Part shown: positions 23,364 to 35,281 of the stretch, in pieces | Layout of the letters: the number at the start of each line of letters is the position of its first letter | Position numbering within the stretch: position 1 is the stretch's first letter | Source: Cryptomeria japonica | Taxonomy: Eukaryota > Streptophyta > Pinopsida > Cupressales > Cupressaceae | NCBI RefSeq assembly: GCF_030272615.1 | Contig: NC_081410.1 | Location: 138,858,849-138,920,848, forward strand | Direction of reading: 5' to 3' | Length of the DNA stretch: 62,000 bases | Notes under the pieces: generated by a model | The model's input: the letters and a program-made list of their open reading frames with translations, nothing else | The model's database searches: none | What the model was told of the DNA's origin: nothing | Translations under genes and position numbers: made by a program

Positions 23364-24359
23364 TTTGAGCCTAAGACCGCTAGAGAGGCACTTACCGATG
23401 AAGATTGGATAAAGGCAATGGAAGAGGAGTTGGACCAAATAGAGAAGAATGCAACATGGTCCTTGGTACCTAGACTGGAACACAAGAATGTCATAGGTAC
23501 CAAATGGGTCTTCAGGAATAAGCTAAATGAAGAAGGCACAATGGTAAGGAACAAGGCAAGACTTGTATGCAAGGTATATGCTCAGGAAGAAGGAGAAGAC
23601 TATGGAGAAACCTTTGCCCTAGTGGCTAGACTGGAAGGTGTCCGAATACTACTTGCTTTTGCAACATTCAAGGGATTTAAGGTGTACTAGATGGATGTGA
23701 AGTCTGCCTTCTTGAATGGAATCCTGGAGGAAGAAGTGTATATTGAGTAACCAGATGGGTTTGCTTTGTCTGAAGATAGTGACATGGTGTGTAGATTACA
23801 CAAGGCCCTGTATGGATTGAAACAGGAACCAAGGGCATGGTACGAATGGTTACACTCTCATCTTGTGAAGATAGGATTTCAGAGAACAAGTGAGGACAAC
23901 AACATCTACTTGAAATCTGAAGGTGGTCAGATTATGATATGTGATTATTTGTAGATGATATAATCTTTAGTGGAAATGATGATATGAGTCATGCATTTGC
24001 AGATGAGATGAAAAAGGAGTTTGAGATGTCTCTGATTGGAGAGATAAAGTTTTTCATTGGCCTACAAATTCAGCAGATGAAAGAGGGTATCTTCATTACC
24101 CAGTCCAAGTATATCAAAGAGGTATTGAAGACCTTTGGCATGGAGGAGAGAAAACCTGTTGGAATGTCGATGGTGACCAGCTACAAACTAACAAAGGAGG
24201 ATGATACAGTGTTGGTAAATGAGAAGGAGTACTGGTCAATGATCGGTAAGTTGCACTATGTGGTGCACAATAGACCAGATATTGCTCATGCAGTGGGCAT
24301 TATGGCCCATTTTTCAGAAGAGTCCAAGAGAATCCCACTTGGTTGTGGTAAAGAGGAAT
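23364..24359 (+). pseudogene. Copia reverse transcriptase (RVT_2), disrupted
   Basis: The frame shows the full RVT_2 order: DEDWIKAMEEELDQIEKNAT, TKWVFRNKLNEEG, a YAQEEGEDYGETFA variant, MDVKSAFLNG, LHKALYGLKQ, then FVDDII at about 23944 in place of YVDD, and LTQSKYIKEVL-like and RPDIAHAVG parts. Stops at 23688 (TAG) and 23748 (TAA) sit where Gln is expected, and another at 23361. A frameshift separates GGQIMIC from FVDDII, and another lies near 24340. The enzyme is dead, though the family is certain. Confidence 0.92.
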
Positions 24360-24902
24360 CTTAGATACCTAAAAGGGACAGTTGATTATAGATTGTGGTA
24401 TCCATACAATGGCGACTTTGATCTCAAAGTGTTTACCGGTGCAAATTGGGCAGGTAATGTGGACGACTGGAAGAGCACAACCAGTGGAGCATCCTTCCTT
24501 GGTGGAAGACTAGTCTCGTGGACGAGCAAGAAGTAGAGTTGTATTTCCCAGTTTACAGCTGAAGCGAAGTATGTGGCAACATTTATGAATTGCACTCAGG
24601 CAATCTGGATGAAGCATGTACTGAATGGCTTCAAAGTGATTATATCTGAACTAGTGAGTATATTTTGTGATAATACCAGTGCAATAAATATTTTCAAAAA
24701 TTCGGTATTGCATGCTAGGACCAAACATATTGATCTTAAGTATCATTTCTTGAGAGAAAAGGTTCAGAATAAAGAGGTTGTGTTAGAACATGTTTCCAAT
24801 AAGGAGCAGCTAGCAGACATATTCACTAAGCCCTTACCGAGGACTATATTTACCTATTCGAGAGGTGCATTAGGGGTTCTGCCCCTTCATGAAGTAAATT
24901 AA
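24360..24902 (+). pseudogene. Copia RNase H, disrupted
   Basis: Motifs in order are RYLKGTVDYRLWY, ANWAGNVDDWKSTTSGASFL, LVSWTSKK, FTAEAKYVA, DNTSAINIFKNSVLHARTKH and EQLADIFTKPLPR, the usual C-terminus of plant Copia polyproteins. A TAG at 24534 follows SWTSKK where Gln is expected. The conserved first Asp-containing segment reads TGANWAG, so the usual catalytic D of DADWAG is not present. The polyprotein ends at 24902, about 340 bp before the 3' LTR. Confidence 0.9.
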
Positions 24903-25230
24903 AGATGTGTGCTCCACATCAGTCAGGTACTACCGTGTCAAATCTTATAGGATTGATGTGTTGAAAGATGCTACTCCATAGGGGGAGCAGCATAGTGGAG
25001 CCCAGAAGCTTGTGCCTCCACTTTGGCATTGTTGTCAAAGGGGGAGAAGATATATGTTTGAAGGTCAATATGCAAAGGGGAGATGAAATAAGTGGTGTGA
25101 GAAGTGATTGAGAAAAGTGCACACTGACTAGTCCAAGTGGTGGTGGTGATATTTTAAGTTGAACCAGTATATGTTATTGAGAATGGTGCAGATACCGAGC
25201 AATGATACATTGAGTATTTCCATCAATGCC

Positions 25231-25240
25231 AAAGGGGGAG
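25231..25240 (+). other. Copia polypurine tract
   Basis: AAAGGGGGAGA lies just upstream of the 3' LTR start at 25243, the position where plus-strand synthesis is primed. A second purine run (AAAGGGGAGATG) lies near 25075. Confidence 0.8.
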
Positions 25241-25242
25241 AT

Positions 25243-26663
25243 TTTTGGCATATGATGAAGTGGTGATGTATTTTATGTTGTCATTGATGTCAATAAGTGC
25301 TCAAGTGGGTGAACTGGTATGAACCAGTATGAAGATCGAAAGTGGTTATGGTCAACCGAGATGGAGTGGACCGGTGTCAGGGTTCACTAAGTGTGACTAT
25401 TGGTTGCTAGTCTCAGCTCAGCTCTAGGGTTACCGGTTTGTCTTGTGCGGTGCAACTAATGATGTTTTGTGACCAGTTAGTTAAGGAATAAGGATAAGGA
25501 TCGAGATACCACATCAGTTGTGTGCACGTGAAGGATTTCTTTATAGTTCTTGCATGTGAAGATTGAATGTATTGAATGCCTACCTTGAGAATGAGCATTT
25601 TTCTTGGCGGTGTGTGAAGAGCACATGATGGGTTATTGATTTTTAGATGCGGTGAAGATTGGATGATGCGGGATGTCTTGAGATCTGATTTAGATCATTT
25701 AATTCTATGTAATGTGTTTGTACGGTCAGAATTGGACCGCTCGTAAGTATAAACTTGAAATATTTAGGGTTTAGGGTTTATGCTACCGACCTAGTTGTTG
25801 TCTATAAGGTCGATGAGTTTTGTTATTGCAGTGGTTGGCAAAAGCTGTATTTATGTCTGCGTGTTGGAGATTTGATACTTGCCAAACCAGAGTGAGGAAT
25901 TTGTAGAGTGTGATTGCAGAATAGAGGAACTGAAAAAGGATCTGCCTTAGCAAGAAGTGATGTTATCAGATCGGTGTTTTACCTGTTGTCTTCTAACCAT
26001 TTCAACAGAAGGTAAATCCCTTGACTGGGTAGCTTTAAAAGTCTTTGTTGTAAATCCTCTAACCAAGTGGCTCAAGGTTATTGAGTTATTTAAATCCTCT
26101 AGCAAGGTAACTCCTAACAGGGTTTCAACCTTTAACAAGGTATATAACCATCCCTTAACTGGGTGATCCCTAACAGGATTGGTTCCTAACAGGACCTTTA
26201 TTGTAAAGTCTTTAACCGAACTAGGCTCCTAATAGAGGGAACTTCAAAAGAGTTCACAAACAGCCTGTGGGTATTCATTCCCACCATGGTTTTTCCCATT
26301 TGGGTTTCCACGTGAAAAATCTGTGTGTTATGGGTTGTGAGATTTTCATGTGATGATTATGTGGTTTTGATTAAGTTAGATATGCATGCATTGTTAAATG
26401 GTTGTGGTATTATTGGTACAACTCATGCATGATTATATCAGTGAAGTAGTTATCAAGGTTTGAGATCTATTGAATGTTGTCTGAAGTATTTTTGTTTAAC
26501 CGATATAGCTATGGTTAAGTTAAGCGGTGATGACAACCGATCAGCTGTGTTTTGATATGACAAAGTGTTGAAGCATTTTTTTTGTGTACTGATTCACCCC
26601 CCCCCCCCCCCCCCCCCCTTCTCAGTATCGGTTAGGACCTTAGTAGTTCATAATTATTCATCA
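25243..26663 (+). repeat. Copia 3' LTR
   Basis: It matches the 5' LTR end to end. The first bases read TTTTGGCA instead of TGTTGGCA (one G-to-T change). The C tract near 26597-26618 is 22 bases against eight in the 5' LTR, which explains most of the length difference. Differences are mainly C/T and G/A transitions. Confidence 0.95.
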
Positions 26664-26668
26664 GAAGA

Positions 26669-27589
26669 GGGGAAGGCATGAAGAACAACACTTTTTTAAT
26701 TTTAAAATTAATATACATTCCAAGGCTAGTGGCTCCTTCATTGACCCAATATGGTGGATTTACTTATGTTGAAAAGCTCATTCCATGATTTAAATCATTG
26801 CATTCTTATGTTTGGCTCACATGAATGGTTGAACTCATGCATCCATTCACCTATTTTTTTAGTACTTATTGTTAAATATCAGTATCACCTCTTTATAAAT
26901 ATAACTATGTCATTTGTTTCAAACATTTTTGCACATTTCCCTCTTGATATCCTACTAACCTTAAAAGGTTAACAATACCTATCATCTCATCTTCTTCAAA
27001 GACTAATGTTTCACTTAGAATCATGTCATTTGAAAGTGCATTTTTTTGGCAATATGTGTTGTCATTGATGACAATTTGATGTCAAACATTATGTGTTGTC
27101 CTTGATGATGGGCAATTGTTGTGTGGTTATTGATGTTGTGTGGTCATTGATGTTGTGTTGTCATGGTTTGTTGAGGAAGATTGTTGTGATAGTTTACTAT
27201 GGAAAATGTTACATGGTACTAATGGTTCATGGTTGTAGTTGCCTTGGGTTGTGGATGTCCACCTTTCTTGGTGTCTGATGTCTACCTTCATTATGATGTG
27301 TTGATAGTAATGATAATAGTATAATGATGATAAGTTGTGGATTTGTAGCATGATGATGATGGTAAGGATGTTTTTTCCTTATCCCTGACACTCTTGTTCA
27401 AGCTAATGTTGTTTCTAGAATGTTTACAGTTGTAATGTATGGGAGATTAGGGTTTTACAATTTAAGCCTTGTAAACTAGGAAATGACCTAACTTTCCACA
27501 CAAGACATTAAAGGAAGGGAGAACTCAATTGATTCAATGCATGAAGATTGAATGACGATCAAGTTTTATTTCCTTTGTTTAGTTGAAAT
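26669..27589. other. Flank of Copia insertion and a possible LTR 5' end
   Basis: 26669-27030 is the sequence interrupted by the Copia element. From about 27033 the string TGCATTTTTTTGGCAATATG followed by GTTGTCATTGATGACAA resembles a Copia LTR 5' end (compare 19703), but no matching 3' end with the C tract follows before 27590, so it would be truncated. Frames at 27093-27351 are TG-rich low complexity. Confidence 0.35.
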
Positions 27590-29617
27590 TGATTTGAATA
27601 TATTTGAATGCAAGATATAGGGTTAATGATGAAGAATTGCAAGTTGCAGACATGGGGCTAAGTCTGAGCAAAAGAAATAAAAGAGCACCTATGATAGAAA
27701 GTTCAACCTGAAAATGTGACATGTGTGGAAATTTGCATCTTGGACTGATGTCAGATGCAAATAGACTGGAATCTTTCAAAATCGAGATGTTGCACAAAAT
27801 ATGTTCCTAGAAGCTCCTTTGCCATAATCCTCGTTCGTGGCTCCTGGATTTGTCGCCTACACATAGAAAGTAGAGAAAATATTGTTGTTGATGGGGGTTT
27901 TCCTTAGGTCAAACCCTAAGTTTGGAATTAACCCTTGAATTGAAACTAAAATGTAATGGAAATGTTGAAGTAAAAGTTCATATTTTGAGGATAATGCTAG
28001 ATCTAAATTTGAAATGCTTGAATTGGAACTTGATACCTTGATGAATATTGCATTGAAGTCTTCATGCCAAGGTTGATAATGTCATGGGGGATGTCTTCAT
28101 AAAGTCTTGATCATGGATGCCATCATGAATGCTTGAAATATTTACTTTGACCTCTCCTTCACTACTTTGAAGATGCTTGATTGCTTGCTCACTTGAATTC
28201 ACTAGAGTGCAATAGAATTTCAACTTCAGAGATATCAAGAGGTTACAAAATGAGGGGGATAGGCTTTCTTTTATACCTAACTACACCAAATATGTTTTAA
28301 ATTTTGGGGGAAGCCAACATCGAGAATGTTTTCTTGCCTCTGAGATGTGACTATTGTGGGGTTCAAATTTGGGCTCTTTTTGGGAGGACCATGGCTCTCA
28401 AGGAGTCCTAGTCCTGGGACTAGGGTGCCCAATTCATCTTGGTCTTGGGACCAAGGTGCCCAAGGCGTCCTGGTCCTACCAATCAGGAGTCATATTTGAA
28501 TAGGGTCCCACTGAGGTACAAAAGATGTTGAATCTAGGTGGGTGTGAGTAGAATCAAAGTAATATTAGGGCATAAGAGGCCAAAACATGAAAGTGAGGCC
28601 TAGGTATGGACAAAATTGTGTATGGATACAATTTACGATGTTACATCTAGATCTCACTTTAGTGGGACTATGAGCCTACACTCAAACTCTCAGTAAAGTA
28701 TAGAGTAGCATTGCAAAACTTTCATCAAGATATTAAATTGGCAAGACACACCAAGCCCCCAAGGACTTAGGATCTTATCAATCTAATATCAAGATAAAAA
28801 GAGCAACACACGAAGAGAAAATAAAGCATGAATATGGTGGCCTTAGAATTGAAAAATCGGTGCAAAATATCACAAAGCAAAAGGCTCAGTTTGCAAAGTA
28901 ATCTAAATAAGTGAATTGAATCAACTAAAAAATGGGTACCAAACATGTCATGGTGTGTGCACAAAGTGTAACAATGAGTGGAGTGTATGCCCCCATGTTA
29001 AGGCAATTGTGTATGCCTTAACGAGAGCAATTTCTTTAAGGTTGTATATATGCATCCAAAAGACAAGCACGTTGCCACAATGATATGCCCCCAAGAAAGG
29101 ACAAATCAAGGACAATAGTCACAAAACATAATGAGAAAGCACATAAGGGATCCACTAACCGGGATTATTATGTGCATTTGATAAATCATGTATTATGATT
29201 GCATTGAATTGACCTCATCCCCCAAAGGTAGTGGAACTACAAGCACAATGGAAGAAGAGCACATAAGATGAACAAATAGAAGTATTTTTGGGTGAACATG
29301 GTATAGACCAAAAAGAGATCCCAACACTTTGTGTCGTCTCCAATTAGACAACACAAAAAGTACATTTAAAAACAATGGCACATGTACGATATAACGTTGA
29401 TATGACATATAGAAGAATTGAGATACAAATAGAGGAATGTCACAACATATTTTGCCTCTTTATTACCTTATGCCAATGAAGCAACGAGGTTCATACAAGG
29501 AGATCCTAACATAACATAAAGACATATCAAGAAATACATTATGGGGGAAGTACATTACATACAAGAAAACACACATAATATAATCCACCGCACAAGTGAA
29601 TCTATTCAGCCAAATCA
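27590..29617 (-). repeat. Putative gypsy 3' LTR
   Basis: The minus-strand start TGATTTGGC is set by a G-rich tract (GATTGGGGGC, 29621-29630) three bases upstream. The other end is placed at plus TGATTTGAA (27590), giving a perfect seven-base terminal inversion. A TATAAAAG box lies on the minus strand at 28268-28275. Several more minus-strand TTGGGGGC-like strings occur inside (near 28756, 28990, 29089, 29220). No paired LTR was found, so the borders are tentative. Confidence 0.45.
28268..28275 (-). promoter_or_regulatory. Putative LTR TATA box
   Basis: The minus strand reads GGTATAAAAGAAAGCC, a good TATA box with a purine-rich downstream stretch, inside the putative 3' LTR. Confidence 0.4.
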
Positions 29618-29620
29618 CTT

Positions 29621-29630
29621 GCCCCCAATC
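29621..29630 (-). other. Polypurine tract of gypsy fragment
   Basis: The minus strand reads GATTGGGGGC followed by AAG and TGATTTGG, which has the layout of a polypurine tract next to an LTR start. Confidence 0.5.
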
Positions 29631-29639
29631 TTGCTTAAC

Positions 29640-30731
29640 ATCACTTTAGGGATGGTGGACAAGATGAAAGAGGAGAAACATCAAGCAAGATAGATGGAGA
29701 TACTAAAAGTTCCAAACAAGGACCATTCTCTAATGATGAGTCACTTTGTTTGTCACCAGGAGCTAGGATTAATTATTTTGAAAATCTTAAAGAAAGTTCA
29801 TAATTATTCTCAATAACCTCATACATATCATTAAAATCATTAGGATCAACCTTTTTTATTTTTGACACAGTGGATTGAGTTGAACTTCCTCCCTAGGGTT
29901 AGGCAAAGGTTGGACAAATGGGACCAAGTCAACATTTGGTGTATTTGCAAAGGAAATGGTTTGGGAAGCAATCTCACGAGCCTTGACACCTCGTCTATCT
30001 CGACATTCTCCCATATAATGATTTATCTTAGTTTGAATTCAAACTTGCAAAGGTTGGGGATCAATCAACATAGGCTTCTTTCCTTCCCTTGCAACAAGAG
30101 GAATTGAAGAAACCTCACTATGTTGAGAGGTACAAGATGTTGGGTGCTTTCCTTTATATGATGCAAGGGGCGGAACCACAACATATAGAGGAGGAATAGA
30201 AGGAGTAGGAAGAAGTATAGGTCTAGGATGAGGAGGAGGAATATCCATATGTGAAGGATCTTTAGGTATACTCAAGGCCGATATCATCTCATGTTTCCAT
30301 TTTTTATAGGATAATAAAATAATATATGTTTAAGGTTTTAAAGGTTTGGGTTGCTAAGGCAAAAAATAATCAAGTGTGAAATTTTCACATCTTGTTGTGG
30401 GTTGGTAATTTAGGCTATGATTGATCAAGATAATTTTCCCATTATGAGGGAATTTAAAACACTTATGGATGGTAGAAGGGACGACTTGCATGGAAGAGAG
30501 CCAAGGATGTCCCAACTTCACGCAAAATTGATCAGATGTCTAGGGATGATAACAACTTGCTAACATCTAAGAACCTAGTACCAACGTCAACCAAAAGAGT
30601 GATAGAACCTATAGTAGGACAAGTGAAACCATCATGCACCTTGATCATACCATCAGATTTGTCATATGTTTCTTGATGAAATTTGAGTAAAGAGACGTTC
30701 TTCAGTGATAACATTCATAATACATACTAGA
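29640..30731 (-). pseudogene. Gypsy protease-like region and downstream linker, decayed
   Basis: The minus-strand reading contains VHDGFTCPTIGSITLLVDVGT (only part of it in one frame; about 30590-30660) and KLGHPWLSSM (about 30490-30525), then HKCFKFPHNGKIILINHS. These are the conserved part after the active-site segment in plant gypsy aspartic proteases. The active-site Asp motif itself cannot be read. A Pro-rich linker follows (SIPPLYVVVPPLASYKGKHP, about 30150-30210), then VDPNDFNDMYEVIENNYE (about 29800-29860). Many stops and shifts are present. Confidence 0.6.
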
Positions 30732-31265
30732 TCAATGAGCAATCCACATGAAAGTTCCTTTAATCTTCATAGTAATGTATAATGATCCATTGAGTGCCTT
30801 AATAGTCTCCCTAGAGTCAAAGGTGATGTAAGGTTCAGGTTTATGTTTAGGGTTTTCAATAAGGTTCACAACATTGTTAGATTTCATGCCTAAATCATTA
30901 GAAGTAAGGCTAAGTTTTTTAAAATCAACCACATTAGCATAATGAGAAGGAAAAGGATTGGTAAATGTTTTCAATTTTTTATTAGGATATGCTACATAAT
31001 TGTTTCCTTTATCATTCACACCTTCCATAGATATGATATTGGAGTCAATAAGATCTTGAATCTTATTTCTTAATTTGTAACATTTTTCCATATCGTGACC
31101 CACTTGGCGATGATATTGACAAAATGATTTATAATCAAAATAAGGCGGTAGAGGCTTAGAGGTGTCTATAATTTTGATGGGAGTAACTTGCAACACATTC
31201 GCATTCATCAATATAAGCATTATACTATGTAAAGATTGGGTAAAAGTACAATATTGTGTCACATT
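30732..31265 (-). pseudogene. Gypsy gag C-terminus joined to protease start
   Basis: This 176-codon open stretch starts with the last unit of the zinc-knuckle array (FCQYHRQVGHDMEKCYKLR) and continues into unique sequence: NKKLKTFTNPFPSHYANV, NPKHKPEPYITFDSRE, and GSLYITMKIKGTFMW, the start of the protease-like domain. It shows what the array units were copied from and that gag and protease were one frame. Confidence 0.7.
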
Positions 31266-32650
31266 TCAGGCCAACTTGTTTCCTTTATCATTCACACCTT
31301 CCATATATATGATAGTGGAGTCAATAAGACCTTGAATCTTATTTCTTAATTTCTAACATTTTTCCATATCATGACCCACTTGGCGATGATATTGGCAAAA
31401 TGATTTATAATCAAAAGAAGGTGGTAGAGGCGTAGAGGTGTCTATAAGTTTGATGGGAGGAACTTGCAAAACATTAGTATTCATCAATCTAAGAATTATA
31501 CTATGTAAAGAAATTTGGGTAAAAGTATGATATTGTGTCATGTTTCAGGCCAACTTGTTTCCTTTATCATTCACACCTTCCATATATATGATAATGGAGT
31601 CGATAAGATCTTGAACCTTATTTCTTAATTTGTAACATTTTTCCATATCATGACCCACTTGGTAGTAATATTGGCAAAATGATTTATGATCAAAAGAAGG
31701 TGGTAGAGGCTTAGAGGTGTCTATAAGTTTGATGGGAGGAACTTGCAACACATTAGCATTCGTCAATCTAAGCATTATACTATGTAAAGATAGGGTAAAA
31801 GTACAATATTGTGTCACGTTTTAGGCCAACTTGTTTCCTTTATCATTCACACTTTCCATAGATATGATATTGGAGTCAATAAGATCTTGAATCTTATTTC
31901 TTAATTTGTAACATTTTTCCATATCATGACCCACTTGGCGATGATATTGGCAAAATGATTTATAATCAAAAGAAGGTGGTAGAGGCTTAGAGGTGTTTAT
32001 AAGTTTGATGGGAGGAACTTGCAAAACATTAGCATTCATCAATCTAAGCATTATACTATGTAAAGAAATTTGGGTAAAAGTATAATATTGTGTCATGTTT
32101 CAGGCCAACTTGTTTCCTTTATCATTCACACCTTCTATATATATGATAATGGAGTCGATAAGATCTTGAATCTTATTTCTTAATTTGTAACATTTTTCCA
32201 TATCATGACCCACTTGGCAGTAATATTGGCAAAATGATTTATGATCAAAAGAAGGTGGTAGAGGCTTAGAGGTGTCTATAAGTTTGATGGGAGGAACTTG
32301 CAACACATTAGCATTCGTCAATCTAAGCATTATACTATGTAAAGACTGGGTAAAAGTACAATATTGTGTCACATTTCAGGCCAACTTATTTCCTTTATCA
32401 TTCACACTTTCCATAGATATGATATTGGAGTCAATAAGATCTTGAATCTTATTTCTTAATTTGTAACATTTTTCCATATCATGACCCACTTGGCGGTGAT
32501 ATTGGAAAAATGATTTATGATCAAAAGAAGGTGGTAGAGGCTTAGAGGTGTCTATAAGTTTGATGGGAGGAACTTGCAACACATTATCATTCATCAATCT
32601 AAACATTATACTATGTAAAGATTCAAAAAGAGGAGTTAACTCTTTTCTAA
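30990..32650 (-). repeat. Six-unit tandem array of a gag zinc-knuckle segment (276/279 bp)
   Basis: Unit boundaries, marked by the stop codon at each junction, fall at 32376, 32100, 31821, 31545 and 31266, so periods alternate 276, 279, 276, 279. Each unit encodes about 92 residues: LHSIMLRL, VPPIKLIDTSKPLPPSFD, the knuckle CQYHRQVGHDMEKC (spacing C-X2-H-X4-H-X4-C) and KLRNKIQDLIDS. Units 2 and 4 share FTQSLHS/FTLSLHS and SIIIY; units 3 and 5 share FTQISLHS. Unit 5 has an extra stop after MEKC. Every junction reads NKLA-stop, so the duplication itself broke the gag frame. Confidence 0.92.
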
Positions 32651-34006
32651 AGTATTTAGATAAAGATTCCTCACTTGGTGTTGTGGTTACCATTTGTGTG
32701 TTTATATGATTGGAAGAGCTATCATTAATCTTGATGAAGCCTTTGTTTGGTTTTTGAAACTTGTTGAACGATTGTTGAGAGCTCTCATTCTTATCAACTA
32801 GAGCCATTGAAGAAGAGGATTCAAATTGGCTCACTTGAAGATGATAGTTATGAAGCACTACATACAATTGTGTGAAAGATGTAAATTCAAATAAACAAAA
32901 TCTTATCTATAATATCATTTTGAAATTTAGAAATGAAAATTCTTTAAACATCATCATTAGGAACAAGATAAGAAATTTATGACTGCAAATGTTTATATAT
33001 ACCAATGAAATCAATCACTTTTGTTTAACTCCTTTCTTACAATGAATCAAATCAATCAAACTAATTTGAGGACCAATGTTATTTTGAAAGTGTTGAATGA
33101 ATGCATTAGAAAATTGTGAAAAAGAAGTGATAGAAAATAAGGTAAATAAGAATACCATTGCAAAACTTTATCTCTAAAAGTGTGAGCAAATATTTGTGCC
33201 ATAAGTCTATGATCATGAGAGAAATCACTACACAAGGTTTGGAATGTTTTCACATTTTTCAAGGAGTCACCTTTTCCATATATAAATCGAATTGGGGAGT
33301 TTCCAAATTCTTAGGAGAAACCACATGAACCACATCATCAGATAGTGGGCTAGTTACATCATATGTGGGAACATTGAACTTAGATTGAGTTAAAGAAGTC
33401 AATTGTTGTTGTAAGTATGAGACACTTTGAGCTAGATTATTGATAGGACCTTCATTGGATGAGTTGGAATTGGACATGTTGGATTGTGATGGATGTGTAT
33501 TATTGTGATAGGTAGGTGGAGGTTGAGAATAAAGAGGTGGAACGTTATGATATGTGAGTATAGGAGATGGTTGGGAAACAAATGGAAGGATAAAAAAAGG
33601 AAGTATGTAGGAGTATTGATTAATAGGATTGCTCCCATGACTAACATGTGTAGGATAACATTTTGTGTAGAGGTAGTCATGATAGAAGATGTATATGTAG
33701 ACACATATGACAATGATGTAGGCATATGAATGGAATGCTCAACTTGATTTGTAGGATTAGAGTAACCAAGAGTTTAAGTACAACTTTTATAGGCATAATA
33801 TTGGTATCAACAATATGAGAAATGCCATGTAAAACTACCACACCTATCTCATCACTTTGAATCATTCTCTTTAACTCTTCAATCAAGGGGATTGCCTCAC
33901 TATTCGGGTGTTCTTGACCCATCCATTGTTGAAGCTTATCTAACTCATTGTCAAGATTCCCCAATTGAGTACTTAACCATTTAGAAAGACCTATTTGGTC
34001 ATTCAA
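32376..34006 (-). pseudogene. Gypsy gag (Retrotrans_gag-like), disrupted
   Basis: The ATG near 34006 opens a helical N-terminus (LSTQLGNLDNELDKLQQWMG). A Pro/Tyr/Ser-rich region follows in another frame. Then come SVSYLQQQLTSLTQSKF (about 33390) and the capsid core, read across a shift: FDLYMEKVTP, VKTFQTLCSDFSHDHRLMAQ, FRDKVLQWYSYLP (33180-33300). These match the Retrotrans_gag pattern of plant Ty3/gypsy elements. 32376-32867 is open and leads to the first zinc knuckle, where its first Cys is Phe (FFQYHRQVGH). At least three frameshifts are present. Confidence 0.8.
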
Positions 34007-34060
34007 TCATGTGAGAGGGTGTCATGCATGTCTTTGGTTCATAGATATGTATTTGTTTAA

Positions 34061-34965
34061 TTATCATTTTTCCTTGAAAAAGAAAACCATAATATGTTGT
34101 GTCTTGTTGCATTAACACAACACAATATTGTTATCCACTCTCTACTTTTTGATATAGTGTAGATCACACTTCTACTACCTAATTTTGTAATAGATCACAT
34201 CTCATAATTTCTACCCACTTTTACACCTACATCATCATAGTTCCACATTTCACTTGCCCCATATAGATTTTTAGTATACTATTTCTCCAAGTTATTATAG
34301 AAAGCTACCACAATGTTTAGTCACAATTGTTTGATCTTTATCAAGACCCTCAATAATTATTATTATCAAATATGGATGGAAGTTGTGAAACTCAACCCAC
34401 CATGATCTACTTAGTACATAATTCATAAAAGGATTTGACCTTGTTTAAAAAATGTGTGCTATATGTGGTTTCAATTGAATTATTTCAAGATCATGCCTAT
34501 GTTTAGCCAAATATTCACATTAATGGAATAGTTTTATCTTCTTTTTTTTTCATAATATATGGTTATCTATTCCTTTTTGTGGTTGCCAGTATTGATAACC
34601 AGTGAGCTAAAATGATTAAGTAATAGGTGTAACACCCATAGTTTTATTGATATAATAATATAATTTATAATTTTACTAAGGTACAAAGACAAAGCTAGAG
34701 GTTAGAAGAGTGTCATTAATATAAAATTTGAGCAAAACATAGGATATAAAAAAAATATGAGAGAGTCAAGGAGATCCAACCACATATTTGGAGAGTGAAA
34801 CCAAATATAGAGCTAGTAAAATGGTACTAGAAGTTAAAAAATGGAGCTAGTATAAGATAAAGTTACTCCCCAATTGTGATGGAGAAGTAGGTGGGGGAGA
34901 GATGTGAAAACCAATTACTAGAAGGTGCTAAGAAATAAATTGATAGCCTCCCAAAAACCTAAGGT

Positions 34966-35046
<81 letters not shown>

Positions 35047-35276
35047 GGTCATTCCATAGTCATACTACAAACCATTTGAGGTGTAATTGAAAATATATAT
35101 CAATTCAAGGGCATTAGCCATTAGCATGTTTTAGATATGATACCCCTCATTTTTGTTAGCCTATCTAAGATGTCATAAAATCTAATGCAACTTAGAGATT
35201 TTTACTTCTAATGATGTATCTTTGAACATACATGTCTAGTCAAGACAAAAGAGTAGCTTCTAACACTACAAAAGAT
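34061..35276. other. Spacer upstream of gypsy gag
   Basis: This should hold the 5' leader and LTR of the gypsy fragment, but no LTR end was recognised. A minus-strand TGGTGGGTTGAG near 34398-34409 could be a worn primer site. A long GA run is listed separately. Confidence 0.3.
34968..35039. repeat. (AG)36 microsatellite
   Basis: An uninterrupted AG dinucleotide run of 72 bp. It is perfect over its length, so it is likely to be length-variable. Confidence 0.98.
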
Positions 35277-35281
35277 CTATA

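Larger units (their letters stand above)
19703..26663 (+). mobile_element. Copia (Ty1-type) LTR retrotransposon, full-length but decayed
   Basis: A 6,961-bp element has two LTRs (1,405 and 1,421 bp), TG...CA ends and a five-base target duplication GAAGA (19698-19702 and 26664-26668). Domain order is gag, integrase, reverse transcriptase, RNase H, which is the Copia order. The protease segment is missing between the zinc knuckle and integrase. Stops and frameshifts occur in every domain, so it cannot move by itself. By eye the first 440 bp of the LTRs differ at about 10% of sites, mostly transitions, so the insertion is old. Confidence 0.95.
27590..34060 (-). mobile_element. Ty3/gypsy retrotransposon fragment (gag, protease-like region, 3' LTR)
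   Basis: On the minus strand gag starts near 34006, continues through a tandemly amplified zinc-knuckle segment (30990-32650) and reaches a protease-like region (about 30480-30900). Degenerate coding sequence then runs to about 29640, followed by a polypurine tract and a putative 3' LTR. Reverse transcriptase, RNase H and integrase are absent. No 5' LTR was recognised above 34060. It is either internally deleted or a non-autonomous family. Confidence 0.75.

Noticed and set aside
31353-32372. Several similar 60-90-codon minus frames that could look like a small gene family
   Set aside because: They are units of one tandemly duplicated gag segment, each opened by the array and closed by the same junction stop.
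34398-34409. Primer binding site for the gypsy fragment (minus TGGTGGGTTGAG)
   Set aside because: No LTR end is recognisable next to it, so the match is not more than suggestive.
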